DNA from: CAZCEC01 sp964497615
GTDB taxonomy: Bacteria > Chloroflexota > Anaerolineae > Anaerolineales > UBA6663
Length of the DNA stretch: 44,805 bases
Assembly (NCBI GenBank): GCA_964497615.1
Contig: CAZCEC010000053.1
Coordinates: 1-44,805 of the forward strand
Direction: 5' to 3'
Part shown: positions 1 to 7,990 of the stretch, in pieces
How positions within the stretch are numbered: the stretch's first letter is position 1
How the letters are laid out: each line of letters begins with the position of its first letter
Made by a program: the position numbers and the translations under genes
The notes under the pieces: model-generated
What the model saw: the letters and a program-made list of their open reading frames with translations, nothing else
What the model was told of the DNA's origin: nothing
Databases searched by the model: none

Positions 1-29
1 AAGGGCAGGTCCGGCAAGGAGCAATAACG

Positions 30-815
30 ATGGCAGAGATGCAGTTCGTAAAAATCGCGGTTGAGGACCGGGTGGCGGTGGTGATGATTGACCATCCGCC
101 GGTGAATGCGCTGAATCAGGCCACGATTGAGGACCTTAACGCAGCCATTGATCAGGTCATCAGCGACCCAGCGGTGAAGGCGGTGGTGCTGACGGGCGCG
201 GGGCAGTTGGCGTTCGTGGCTGGCGCCGACATCAATGAATTCACCAAGCTGGAGAGCGCGGAGCAGGCCCAGGCCATCAGCCGGCAGGTGCAGTCGGTGT
301 TCGACAAGATTGAGTGCGGCCCCAAGCCGTTCATTGCAGCGATCAACGGCGTGGCGCTGGGCGGCGGGATGGAATTGGCGATGGCGTGCCACATGCGCAT
401 CATCGGCGACCGGGCCAAGATCGGGCAGCCGGAGATCAACCTGGGCATCATCCCCGGCTGGGGCGGGACACAGCGGCTGCCGCGGCTGTGTGGGCGGGCC
501 AAGGCGCTGGAACTGATCCTGAGCGGCGACTCGGTGACGGCGCAGGAGGCCTACCGGCTCAACTTGGTGAACAAGGTGGTGCCGGGCGGCGAAGTGCTCA
601 AGACCGCCCGCGACCTGGCGCGCAAGATCGCGCAGAAGGGCGCGCTGGCTACCCAGGCGGCGCTAAAGGCCGTGAATGGCGGGTTCGATGCGCCGCTGGA
701 GGCCGGCCTGGCCCTCGAGGCGTCAGAGTTCGGCAAGATCTCCCTTTCGGAGGACGCGCGCGAGGGCGTGCGGGCGTTCTTGGAGAAGCGCCAGCCGGTG
801 TTTCGGGATGCTTGA
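30..815 (+). CDS. Enoyl-CoA hydratase (crotonase family)
   Basis: This 261-residue cytoplasmic protein should hydrate trans-2-enoyl-CoA to 3-hydroxyacyl-CoA in beta-oxidation. The length is normal for a single-domain crotonase. The oxyanion-hole segment AGADINEF lies near residues 65-72, and both catalytic acids of true hydratases are present: E115 in GGGMELAMAC and E135 in GQPEINLGIIPGWGGTQRL. The start is set by AAGGAG at 15-20, nine bases before ATG. It leads an apparent operon with two acyl-CoA dehydrogenases and etfBA, which fits fatty-acid or branched-chain acyl-CoA oxidation. The exact chain-length specificity cannot be read from the sequence; an enoyl-CoA isomerase-like activity is possible but less likely because both Glu residues are kept. 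Confidence 0.93.
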   Translation: MAEMQFVKIAVEDRVAVVMIDHPPVNALNQATIEDLNAAIDQVISDPAVKAVVLTGAGQLAFVAGADINEFTKLESAEQAQAISRQVQSVFDKIECGPKPFIAAINGVALGGGMELAMACHMRIIGDRAKIGQPEINLGIIPGWGGTQRLPRLCGRAKALELILSGDSVTAQEAYRLNLVNKVVPGGEVLKTARDLARKIAQKGALATQAALKAVNGGFDAPLEAGLALEASEFGKISLSEDAREGVRAFLEKRQPVFRDA

Positions 816-1240
816 GTAACGACTTGAACTGGCTGACGGCGATTGGACTGGCGGGGATGTGCCTCGTGGCGATCTTCGCGCTGCTGCGCGTGGAGCGGCG
901 CGCGGTGTGGCTGGTAGTCCTCCTGCTGGTGGCGCCGGGATTGGTGGTGCTGGGCGCGTGGGCCACGTTGGGCGAGCAGTGGCCGGAAGTGCTAGCGGGC
1001 GCGGGCATCGCGGCGGTGGTGGCCGGCGGATGGTGGGTGCTGGTGGGCCGGCGCCTGCCGCGCCAAAGCAGCGATGCGATCACGGTATGGGGCCAGGAAA
1101 AAGCGGCCAAGCCGAAGCCCGGCGAAGTGGCGGCGATGCAGGCCGAACTGCTGCGGCTGAAAGAGGAGAATGAACGGCTGGCGGCCGAGTTGAAACAGTC
1201 GAAGCCGGGGAATGGCAGAGAGCCGGGGCCAGAGGGCTGA
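812..1240 (+). CDS. Small two-helix membrane protein with coiled-coil tail
   Basis: I do not recognise a family. The frame gives about 142 residues if it starts at TTG 812, which overlaps the crotonase stop codon (TTGA); ATG 857, preceded by GGCGGGG, is an alternative start. Two hydrophobic segments are visible (around LTAIGLAGMCLVAIFALL and LVVLLLVAPGLVVLGAWA) with a further hydrophobic run near AGAGIAAVVAGGWWVLV. The tail is charged and heptad-like (AELLRLKEENERLAAELK), so a short cytoplasmic coiled coil is likely. It lies inside the acyl-CoA oxidation operon and is followed by an acyl-CoA dehydrogenase with about 20 bases between them. A membrane-tethering role for the pathway is conceivable but is only a guess. 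Confidence 0.6.
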   Translation: MSNDLNWLTAIGLAGMCLVAIFALLRVERRAVWLVVLLLVAPGLVVLGAWATLGEQWPEVLAGAGIAAVVAGGWWVLVGRRLPRQSSDAITVWGQEKAAKPKPGEVAAMQAELLRLKEENERLAAELKQSKPGNGREPGPEG

Positions 1241-1259
1241 GCGGCAAAGGCAGGTGACG

Positions 1260-2420
1260 ATGGACTGCGGGCTAAATGACGAACAGGCGATGTGCGTGGA
1301 GATGTTCCGCGACTTTGCGCAGAAGGAAGTGGCGCCGGGCGCGGAGCACACGGACCGGGCGGAGGAACTGCCAGCCGCCTTGCTGAAGAAGGCTGCGGCG
1401 CAGGGGTTCCTAGGGGCCACCCTGCCGGAGGAATACGGCGGGGCCGGCATGGACTACCTGACCTATACCCTGCTGGTGGAGGAGATCGCGCGGTACTGCC
1501 TATCTACGGCGACCGCGCTTGGCATTCACGGCATGCTGTCGGCCATGACGATCCTGGACGGCGGCAGCGAGGCCGTCAAGCAGGCGTTTCTGCCGCGGCT
1601 GGCGGGAGGCGAATTGGGCACATTCGCGCTGACGGAGCCAGAGGCGGGGTCCGACCCGGGCGCGATGCTCACGCGCGCGGTGCGTGAAAATGGCCACTTC
1701 CGGCTGGACGGCGTGAAGAACTGGGTGAGCAATGCCGGGCAAGCCGGCGCGCACGTGGTGGTGGCGCTGACCGAGCCGGGCGCGCGGCACCGCGGCCTGA
1801 GCGCCTTCGTGGTGGAGGCCGGCACGCCGGGGCTGACAATTGGACCGCGCGAGCCCACGCTGGGCCTGCGGGGCGTGGATATTCGGACCGTCTATTTCGA
1901 GGGCTGCCGCGTGCCGGCCGAGAACCTGCTGGGCGAACTGAATGAAGGCTGGGCCTTGGTGCTGCGGGCATTCCAGCGGGTGCGGCTGAGCCTGGCGGCG
2001 GCGGGGCTGGGCGCCGCAGAGGGGGCGCTGGACCTGGGCGTGAAGTTCGCGGTCGAGCGCAAGCAGTTTGGGGTGGCGATCGCGCAAAAGCAAGCCATTC
2101 AGAACTACGTGGCGGACTGCGCGGTGGAGATCGAGGCGCTGCGGCACCTGGTGCGCTATACCGCCTGGCTGGCGGACACGGGCCAGGACCAGGGAGCGCA
2201 CCCGAGCATGGCGAAGTACCTGGGCGCGCGCGTGGCGCGCGACACCGCCAACAAAATGCTGCAGGTACATGGCGGCTATGGGTTCAGCGATGAGTATGCC
2301 ATCTCACGCATCTACCGGGATGTGCGGGCGCTGCGGCTGCTGGGGGGCACGGATGAGATCCAGCGATATGCCGTGGCGCGGGAGGTGTTTGAGGGGGTGG
2401 GCGTGAAGGTGCAGCCGTAG
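1260..2420 (+). CDS. Acyl-CoA dehydrogenase family protein lacking the usual catalytic Glu
   Basis: A 386-residue FAD enzyme of the acyl-CoA dehydrogenase superfamily, normally making the 2,3-double bond in acyl-CoA and passing electrons to ETF. The N-terminal helical domain, the FAD/substrate motif FALTEPEAGSD and the C-terminal QVHGGYGF are all typical. ATG 1260 is chosen because it aligns with family N-termini; ATG 1212 would add 16 basic residues. The oddity is the C-terminal active-site motif: the family has (Y/F)EGT(N/S)EIQ with Glu as base, but here it reads LLGGTDEIQ with G362. The alternative isovaleryl-CoA-dehydrogenase site in helix G (…VRLSLAAAGLG) also has no Glu. The enzyme may use another base, act on a different substrate or be a non-dehydrogenase partner of the next gene. 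Confidence 0.88.
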   Translation: MDCGLNDEQAMCVEMFRDFAQKEVAPGAEHTDRAEELPAALLKKAAAQGFLGATLPEEYGGAGMDYLTYTLLVEEIARYCLSTATALGIHGMLSAMTILDGGSEAVKQAFLPRLAGGELGTFALTEPEAGSDPGAMLTRAVRENGHFRLDGVKNWVSNAGQAGAHVVVALTEPGARHRGLSAFVVEAGTPGLTIGPREPTLGLRGVDIRTVYFEGCRVPAENLLGELNEGWALVLRAFQRVRLSLAAAGLGAAEGALDLGVKFAVERKQFGVAIAQKQAIQNYVADCAVEIEALRHLVRYTAWLADTGQDQGAHPSMAKYLGARVARDTANKMLQVHGGYGFSDEYAISRIYRDVRALRLLGGTDEIQRYAVAREVFEGVGVKVQP

Positions 2421-2471
2421 GCCGGACCACCGACAACAGTCGACGGACAGCGGAAGGCTGAGGGAGTGAGT

Positions 2472-3638
2472 ATGGACTTTACGGTGGAAGCCAAGTACGT
2501 AGCACTGCGGCAGATGATCCGCGAGTTCTGCGAACAGGAGCTGCGGCCGCGGGCCAAGCAGGTGGACCGGTCCGGCGAACAGGACCGCGAGGTGCTGCGC
2601 TGGATGGGCGAATTGGGGATGTTTGGCATCCCGTTCGCACAGAAGTACGGCGGTGCGGGCGCGGGCGAGGTCGGCTACTGCATCCTGATGGAAGAGCTCA
2701 ACAAAGTGTGTCCGTCCACCGCCACCATCATCGGCGCGCACATCGGCATCGCGACGATGAGCCTGTACCTCGACGGGTCGGAGGCCCTCAAGCGCAAGTA
2801 CCTGCCGGACCTGTGCTCCGGCCGCGCCATCGGGGCGTTTGGGCTGACGGAGCCGAATGCCGGGTCGGACGCGGCTGGGATTCAACTGCGGGCGACGCTG
2901 GAAGGCGACTCGTACTTCCTCGACGGGCAGAAAATGTGGATCACCAATGGCCCCATCGCCGACATCGTGATGGTGCTGGCGGTGACAGACCCGGCGCTGG
3001 GGGCGCGCGGCGGAGCGACGGTCCTGGCGGTGGAGACCAACACGCCAGGGTTCTCGGCTGGCAAGCCGGAACGGAAGATGGGACTGCACGGCTCGCCCAC
3101 GTCGCTGCTGAATTTCGACGAGGTGCGCGTGCCCAAGGAAAACGTGGTGGGCCAGGTGGGCCTGGGTTTCGTGACCTTCATGAAGACCCTGGACATCGGG
3201 CGCGTATCACTCGGGGCGGCCACCCTGGGCGGGGCAATGGCAGCGCTGGAGTCGTCGCTGCGCTGGGTCAAGGCGCGCAGCCAGTTCGGGCGGCAGTTGG
3301 CGCACAACCAATCGATCCAGTTCATGCTGGCCGATATGGCCACCGAGATCGAGGCGCTGCGGTCGCTGGTGTACCGGACGGCGTGGCTGGTGGATCATGG
3401 GCAGCCGTTCATCAAGGAAGCGGGCATGTGCAAGCTGCTGGGTTCGGAGACGGCCAGCCGGTGCATCGACCGGGCCCTGCAAATCCACGGGGCACTCGGC
3501 GTGTCGCGCGAGTTTCACCTGGAGCGCGGCTGGCGCGATGCGCGCATCGCCGAGATCTTCGAAGGCACCAACGAAATCCAGCGGATTGTGATTGCCAGTG
3601 AGTTGCTGCAAGAGATTGGCGTGAGGATTCGGCCATGA
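2472..3638 (+). CDS. Acyl-CoA dehydrogenase
   Basis: This 388-residue flavoprotein is a complete acyl-CoA dehydrogenase. It shows FGLTEPNAGSD for FAD and substrate binding, KMWITNGPIADI, the QFGRQLAHNQSIQ helix, QIHGALGVSREF and the catalytic motif FEGTNEIQ with the base at E364. ATG 2472 follows GGGAG at 2462-2466; GTG 2466 would add two residues. The stop overlaps the etfB start (ATGA at 3635-3638), so dehydrogenase and electron acceptor are translationally coupled. The paralogue immediately upstream lacks the base residue, so this copy is probably the active alpha,beta-dehydrogenase of the operon. Substrate range (short, medium or branched chains) is not clear from sequence. Confidence 0.94.
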   Translation: MDFTVEAKYVALRQMIREFCEQELRPRAKQVDRSGEQDREVLRWMGELGMFGIPFAQKYGGAGAGEVGYCILMEELNKVCPSTATIIGAHIGIATMSLYLDGSEALKRKYLPDLCSGRAIGAFGLTEPNAGSDAAGIQLRATLEGDSYFLDGQKMWITNGPIADIVMVLAVTDPALGARGGATVLAVETNTPGFSAGKPERKMGLHGSPTSLLNFDEVRVPKENVVGQVGLGFVTFMKTLDIGRVSLGAATLGGAMAALESSLRWVKARSQFGRQLAHNQSIQFMLADMATEIEALRSLVYRTAWLVDHGQPFIKEAGMCKLLGSETASRCIDRALQIHGALGVSREFHLERGWRDARIAEIFEGTNEIQRIVIASELLQEIGVRIRP

Positions 3639-4402
3639 ACATTCTCGTCGTGCTGCGGGCCGTCCGCGATCCGGCCGGCTTTACGGTCAATCGCAAGGCC
3701 CAGAAGATCTTTGTCAATCGAGACGCCTGGATCATCAACCCGGCGGACTTGAATGCGCTGGAAGCGGCGCTGCGGCTGAAGGGCGAGGGCGATGCGGTGA
3801 CGGCCCTGGCGTATGGGGAGCAGCCGGCCGAAGTGGCGCTATACCAGGCGCGGGCCAAGGGGGCCAACCGGGCCATGTGGGTGCGCGGGCCGGCGTTGAG
3901 AGAGGTGGATGCCGGGGTAGTGGCGAAGGTGATCGAACGAGCCATCGCGCGAGTGGGCGCCGTGGAGGTGGTGGCGCTGGGCGCGACGGTGCTGGATGCC
4001 GACCTGGGCCAGGTGGGGGCGCGGCTGGCGCAAGCCCTGGGCTGGGCGTTCGTGCCGGGGGCGTGGGCGCTGGAACAGGCCAAGGGCAGGGTGCGGGCAG
4101 TGCAGCCCGGGCCGGAGGGCTTTCGGCGGGTTGAGGCAGACGGGCCAGTGGTGGCGACGCTTGTGGCCGACTGCAACAAGCCCCGGCTGGCGCCCGCCGC
4201 ACAGATCATCAACGTGCATGCCGAGGCACGGGCGGTGGAGGTGATCCAGTTGGCAGACCTGGGGCTGGACGAGGGTGACCTGGGAGCGAGCGCCAAGGTG
4301 CTAGGTGAGGCCTTTCCGCCGGAGCGCACGTGGGGCAAGCGGGCGGAAGGCGGCTTGGAGACGGTCGCGCGCGAGATTGCGGCAACATTGCCGGTGAGGT
4401 GA
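3635..4402 (+). CDS. etfB: Electron transfer flavoprotein beta subunit
   Basis: A 255-residue EtfB, which carries AMP (or a second FAD in bifurcating forms) and shuttles electrons from acyl-CoA dehydrogenase to the membrane quinone system. It begins MNILVVLRAVRDP, has the INPADLNALEAALRLK segment matching the family motif INPxDxxALExAxRLK, and ADLGQVGARLAQALGW for the conserved GQVGxxLAxxLxxP region. The start overlaps the upstream dehydrogenase stop and etfA begins three bases after its stop. The usual docking-loop signature (AKxKP…) is not obvious, as the C-terminus reads GASAKVLGEAFPPERTWG. Together with etfA this is a standard alpha/beta pair. Confidence 0.9.
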   Translation: MNILVVLRAVRDPAGFTVNRKAQKIFVNRDAWIINPADLNALEAALRLKGEGDAVTALAYGEQPAEVALYQARAKGANRAMWVRGPALREVDAGVVAKVIERAIARVGAVEVVALGATVLDADLGQVGARLAQALGWAFVPGAWALEQAKGRVRAVQPGPEGFRRVEADGPVVATLVADCNKPRLAPAAQIINVHAEARAVEVIQLADLGLDEGDLGASAKVLGEAFPPERTWGKRAEGGLETVAREIAATLPVR

Positions 4403-4405
4403 GTC

Positions 4406-5356
4406 ATGGATATTGCTGATCTGTCCGCGTTGTTGGGCGAGGATGTGACGGCGGAACCAAACGCCGACATCTGGGTGGCGGCCTCGGGCAGCGCGGCTCC
4501 AAGTCTGATCGGCGAGGCGCGGCGGCTGGCCGACGGGTTGGGCTGCTATGTGCAGGCCGTGGTGGAGACCGAAGCCGAGGGTGCACAGGCGCTTGAGTGG
4601 GGGGCCGACAAGGCGCACGTGGCGGCGGACCTCGGGGCATACCTGGCGGCACAGCGGCCGGAGTTTGTGCTGGCGGCGGGCGAGCATGAAGCGCTGGCAG
4701 CGCGGTTGGCGCAGACGTGGGGCGCGGGTCTGATCTCAGAAGCCGAGGGCCTGGAGATTGATCCCGAGACGCGGGCCTTGCGGGGCAGGCGCGCGGTGTA
4801 CGGGGGTGAGTACTACTTGTCAATTGAAGTCAACTCACCGGTGAAGTTGGCGACGGTAGAGGCCGCCAAGCTGCCGCCACCGCCCGCCGGAGCCGGCCGC
4901 GAGGGTGAAGTGCTGGTCAGCGACCTGCCTGCACCGGAGCCGCGGCTGCGCGACCTGGGGCCGGCGGATGACTTTGCGCCGCCCGCTTGGCGGCCGCTCA
5001 GCAAGGCCAGGACAATCGTGGCCGTTGGGCGCGGCGTGGGCGGCGAGGCGGGGCTCGCGTTGGCACGCCAGTTGGCGGAGCGATTGGGCGCGGAATTGGC
5101 GGGAGACGCCTCCGCGCGAGACCTGGGCTGGGTGGATGAGGCGCACGAGATAGGCGTGACGGCGCAGGAGGTCGCGCCGGACCTGCACGTGGCGCTGGGC
5201 ATCCTGGGCGACACGGTCCACAATGCCGCTGTCGTGGGAGCCAAACGCGTGATCGCGGTGCACACCAACCCGGACGCGCCGATCTTCGCCGCGGCGGATG
5301 AAGCCATCGTGGGTGAGCCGAGCGAGTTTCTGAGCCAATTGCTGGCACTGATGTAG
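4406..5356 (+). CDS. etfA: Electron transfer flavoprotein alpha subunit, divergent FAD site
   Basis: A 316-residue EtfA with an N-terminal nucleotide-binding-like domain (about 1-190) and a C-terminal FAD domain (about 200-316). The domain is identified by AVGRG (206-210), the V-x-P-x-L pattern at 256-260 (EVAPDL), the LGILGDTVHN loop and NPDAPIF. Typical EtfA has an SR pair followed by QTGKxVxP and GISGxxQH. Here the SR region reads AGDASARDLGW (232-242), the QTG region reads GVTAQ (250-254, only T kept) and GISGxxQH is GILGDTVH (265-272, His kept). The flavin environment therefore differs from ordinary ETF. It follows etfB in an operon with two acyl-CoA dehydrogenases. I expect electron transfer, but with an altered potential or partner. 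Confidence 0.86.
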   Translation: MDIADLSALLGEDVTAEPNADIWVAASGSAAPSLIGEARRLADGLGCYVQAVVETEAEGAQALEWGADKAHVAADLGAYLAAQRPEFVLAAGEHEALAARLAQTWGAGLISEAEGLEIDPETRALRGRRAVYGGEYYLSIEVNSPVKLATVEAAKLPPPPAGAGREGEVLVSDLPAPEPRLRDLGPADDFAPPAWRPLSKARTIVAVGRGVGGEAGLALARQLAERLGAELAGDASARDLGWVDEAHEIGVTAQEVAPDLHVALGILGDTVHNAAVVGAKRVIAVHTNPDAPIFAAADEAIVGEPSEFLSQLLALM

Positions 5357-5372
5357 CGCCATAGCGCTGCCC

Positions 5373-5401
5373 TTGACGTATTGTCAAACACTGCCTAAAG
5401 T
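5373..5401 (+). promoter_or_regulatory. Promoter with palindrome over the -35, leaderless start
   Basis: TTGACG (5373-5378), a 17-base spacer and TAAAGT (5396-5401) form a sigma70-type promoter. The -10 box ends six bases before ATG 5408, so the transcript probably begins at the start codon. TTGAC-N5-GTCAA (5373-5387) is a perfect inverted repeat covering the -35 box and could be an operator. Seen directly; regulator unknown. Confidence 0.6.
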
Positions 5402-5407
5402 GGCGCC

Positions 5408-6274
5408 ATGCGTCCACAGCAAAAGGCCGCCCTGGCAGTGCTGGCGTTCGCCAATCTGGCGCTGCTCGGGGCGGTGACGCTGGCGGCGGCCAGTCCTCAG
5501 CTAGTCCCCCTCCCCGCCCTGCTTGCAGCCGCGCCATGGCCCACGCCGCCGCCCAGCGCCGGCGCAGGCCAGCCCCTGCCCACGCCGCCCATCGTTCACT
5601 ATCAGAGTCCAGCCCAACACAACGCCCCAGCGCCCACCGCCACCAGCGCGGCCATCGTCATTGAACCGGAAAACATCGACCACGATCCAACGCCCGCGGG
5701 CGTGAGTCAGGCGCTGCCAGCCGAGGCGCAGGTCGAAGGCGTGCGGGGGCATCGGCAGAGCCTGCCGCTGAGCTGCGAGTCGCGGTCCGCGGCGGACTGG
5801 GCGGCGTTCTTTGGGGTTGCGATTGACGAGCTTGAGTTTCTTGGGCGGCTGCCGACTTCGGACGATCCAGACCGCGGTTTTGTGGGCGACGTGAAGGGGC
5901 GATGGGGACAGGTGCCACCCAACCCGTACGGGGTGCATGCCGGCCCGGTGGCGCGCCTGCTGACAGACTACGGTCTGCGCGCGACGCCGCATCGCTACAT
6001 GAAGTGGGAGGCGCTCCAGGCCGAGATTGCTGCGGGGCGGCCGGTGATCGTTTGGGTGACGGGGCATGTGAATGAGGGCGAGGCGCAGGTCTACACAGCG
6101 GCGGATGGACGCAAAACTGTGGTCGCGCCGTTTGAGCACACGGTCATTGTGGTCGGCTACTCCGCCACCACGGTGACGGTGGTAGATGGCGCGAACGTGC
6201 GCGAGCACGGACTGGAGCAGTTTCTGGCGTCGTGGGGGGTCCTGCGGAATATGGCGGTAACGGCGGATACGTAG
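5408..6274 (+). CDS. Secreted or anchored C39-like papain-fold peptidase
   Basis: A 288-residue protein with an N-terminal hydrophobic segment (ALAVLAFANLALLGAVTLAA) that acts as signal peptide or anchor, a proline-rich linker to about residue 110, and a peptidase_C39_2-type domain. The likely catalytic Cys is C123 in SLPLSCESRSAADW, with His H244 in FEHTVIVVGY and Asp D260 in VVDGANV, the order expected for papain-like C39 domains. This family is widespread in Chloroflexota and Firmicutes as cell-surface proteins of unclear substrate. Transcription is probably from its own promoter just upstream, not from the etf operon. Bacteriocin-processing is unlikely because no ABC exporter domain is attached. 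Confidence 0.75.
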   Translation: MRPQQKAALAVLAFANLALLGAVTLAAASPQLVPLPALLAAAPWPTPPPSAGAGQPLPTPPIVHYQSPAQHNAPAPTATSAAIVIEPENIDHDPTPAGVSQALPAEAQVEGVRGHRQSLPLSCESRSAADWAAFFGVAIDELEFLGRLPTSDDPDRGFVGDVKGRWGQVPPNPYGVHAGPVARLLTDYGLRATPHRYMKWEALQAEIAAGRPVIVWVTGHVNEGEAQVYTAADGRKTVVAPFEHTVIVVGYSATTVTVVDGANVREHGLEQFLASWGVLRNMAVTADT

Positions 6275-6333
6275 GGGCGAAGGGCAGCGGACCGAGGGCG
6301 GTTAGATCACATGCGAGAATGAGAGGAAGGGGC

Positions 6334-6339
6334 TAGAAT
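6334..6339 (+). promoter_or_regulatory. -10 box, leaderless start of the HAD gene
   Basis: TAGAAT lies seven bases before ATG 6347 in an otherwise non-coding 72-base gap. No convincing -35 is seen 17 bases upstream. The spacing implies that transcription starts at or next to the ATG, and no Shine-Dalgarno sequence is present between them. Confidence 0.45.
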
Positions 6340-6346
6340 AGGCGCG

Positions 6347-7006
6347 ATGCTGCGGGTAGCGCTGATCGACTTGGATGACACACTGTACGGGCCGGAGACG
6401 GGGCTGTGGCCCGCCATTGGGCTGCGCATCGAGCGATTCATGATCGAGGCGATGGGGCTGGCGGCTGGAACCGTGCCAGCGTTGCGGCGGCGCTATTTTG
6501 AGACATACGGCACCACCCTGAATGGGCTGGTGGCGGAGCACGGGATTGACCCCGCCGAGTATCTGAAATATGTGCACGACCTGCCGTTGGAACGGTTCTT
6601 GAGTCCATCACCAGCGCTGGACGAGATGCTGGCGCGGATGCCGCTGACCAAGGCCATCTTCACCAATGCGGACGCGGCCCACGCGCGGCGGGTGTTGGCG
6701 CAACTGGGCGTGGCCGGGCATTTTGACACCATCGTGGACATCGCGGCGCTAGACTACCAGTGCAAGCCGGAGCCGGCCGCATATGCCCGGGCGCTGGCGA
6801 TGGTGGGCGCCGCGGCGGACGAGTGTCTCTACGCCGATGACTCGCTGCGCAATCTCATCCCGGCGCGAGCGTTGGGCATGACCACGGTGCTGGTGGGACC
6901 GCAGCCCGCCCATGGTGTTGACTTCGCCATCCCCAGCATTCTGGAGCTGGAGCAGGTGCTGGCGGCGACGGGCCGCTTGCCCCAGGCCGAGGAGAAGGCC
7001 GCATGA
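6347..7006 (+). CDS. HAD-family pyrimidine 5'-nucleotidase-like phosphatase
   Basis: A 219-residue haloacid dehalogenase superfamily hydrolase. Motif I is D8-L-D10-D11-T12 (LIDLDDTLYG), motif II Thr is in AIFTNADAAHA, the motif III Lys is in YQCKPEPAAY, and the motif IV acids are in LYADDSLRNL. A helical cap lies between motif I and II (about 15-85). The Tyr after the DxDxT motif and the overall length match SDT1/pyrimidine 5'-nucleotidase-type proteins, which remove phosphate from UMP/CMP. Substrate assignment is from family resemblance only. The stop overlaps the next start (ATGA at 7003-7006), coupling it to an ADP-ribosylglycohydrolase. Confidence 0.8.
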   Translation: MLRVALIDLDDTLYGPETGLWPAIGLRIERFMIEAMGLAAGTVPALRRRYFETYGTTLNGLVAEHGIDPAEYLKYVHDLPLERFLSPSPALDEMLARMPLTKAIFTNADAAHARRVLAQLGVAGHFDTIVDIAALDYQCKPEPAAYARALAMVGAAADECLYADDSLRNLIPARALGMTTVLVGPQPAHGVDFAIPSILELEQVLAATGRLPQAEEKAA

Positions 7007-7980
7007 GCCTGGCCGATCACGACCGGGCACGCGGGATGTTACTCGGGCTGGCGCTGGGCGATGCGCTCGGCTGGCCGGTGGAGTTCATGTCGCGGCCAGA
7101 GATCATTGTGCGCTATGGACGGCTGGGTATCCAGGCGCCGCCCGACCCGGCCATGTACACCGACGACACGCAGATGACCGTGGCGGTGGCCGAGGCGCTG
7201 ATTGAGGCCGGGCACCGCGACCTGGACGTATTGATGGGGGCGGTGGCGCGCAACTTCATCGGCTGGAAGCGTGACCCAACGACGCCCCAGCGCGCGCCTG
7301 GGGCGACCTCTATCCGGGGCGTGAACGCGCTCGAACGCGGCGCGCCGTGGCGCGAAGCCGGGGTGCGGGACTCAAAGGGGTGTGGTTCGTGCATGCGGGT
7401 GGCAGCGGTGGGCTACGTATACCAGCACGATACCGGCCGGCTGCAAACGGTAGCCCGCGCGCAGGGCGTGCTCACCCACCGGCACCCAACTGCCGACGCT
7501 GCCTGCATAGCGGCCGCTTACTTGGTAAAGCTGGCCCTGGACGGCGTGGACCCGGTGGAGTATCCGCGCCGGATTCTGAAGTTCACCGGCGGGCACGCGC
7601 CCGAGTTTGATGCCGCCATTGAGCGAGTGGAAGCGGCGTTGGATTGGCCGGATGCCGAGGCGGCGCTGAACGCCATCGGACCCACGCGCGGCGGCGGCTG
7701 GATTGCCGAAGAAGCGGTGGCCATGGCGCTGTACTGCGTGTTGAAGCACCCGGACGACTACGTGGCCGCGGTGCGGCTAGGCGCCAATATCACCGGCGAC
7801 TCCGACAGCGTGGCTTCCATCGCGGGCGGCATCCTGGGCGCGCGGCTGGGAACGGCAGTTCTGCCAAGTGACTGGCTCGAGCGGCTGGAGAACCGCGCCG
7901 GGCTGGAGGATGTGGCCGACCGGCTGGCCGCCAAGAAGAACGAGTTGCTGGTCCAGGCCAGCCAGGCGGCGGGCCAGTGA
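7003..7980 (+). CDS. ADP-ribosylglycohydrolase (DraG-like)
   Basis: A 325-residue all-alpha hydrolase of the ADP-ribosylglycohydrolase superfamily, removing ADP-ribose from proteins or small molecules. It begins with the family motif GMLLGLALGDALG, has the metal-binding YTDDTQMTVAVAEAL around residues 47-61, and the second metal site NITGDSDSVASIAGG near 262-276. Both acidic Mg/Mn-binding clusters are therefore intact. It is coupled to the HAD phosphatase by a 4-base overlap, which suggests joint nucleotide or ADP-ribose turnover. No ADP-ribosyltransferase partner is visible in this window, so its target is unknown. Confidence 0.87.
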   Translation: MSLADHDRARGMLLGLALGDALGWPVEFMSRPEIIVRYGRLGIQAPPDPAMYTDDTQMTVAVAEALIEAGHRDLDVLMGAVARNFIGWKRDPTTPQRAPGATSIRGVNALERGAPWREAGVRDSKGCGSCMRVAAVGYVYQHDTGRLQTVARAQGVLTHRHPTADAACIAAAYLVKLALDGVDPVEYPRRILKFTGGHAPEFDAAIERVEAALDWPDAEAALNAIGPTRGGGWIAEEAVAMALYCVLKHPDDYVAAVRLGANITGDSDSVASIAGGILGARLGTAVLPSDWLERLENRAGLEDVADRLAAKKNELLVQASQAAGQ

Positions 7981-7990
7981 GGCCGTTGGC

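Noticed and set aside
2421..2471. Repeat shared with 27730-27760 (CCGACAAC and GTCGAC pieces)
   Set aside because: Only short matches in different order; chance similarity in GC-rich sequence is a sufficient explanation.
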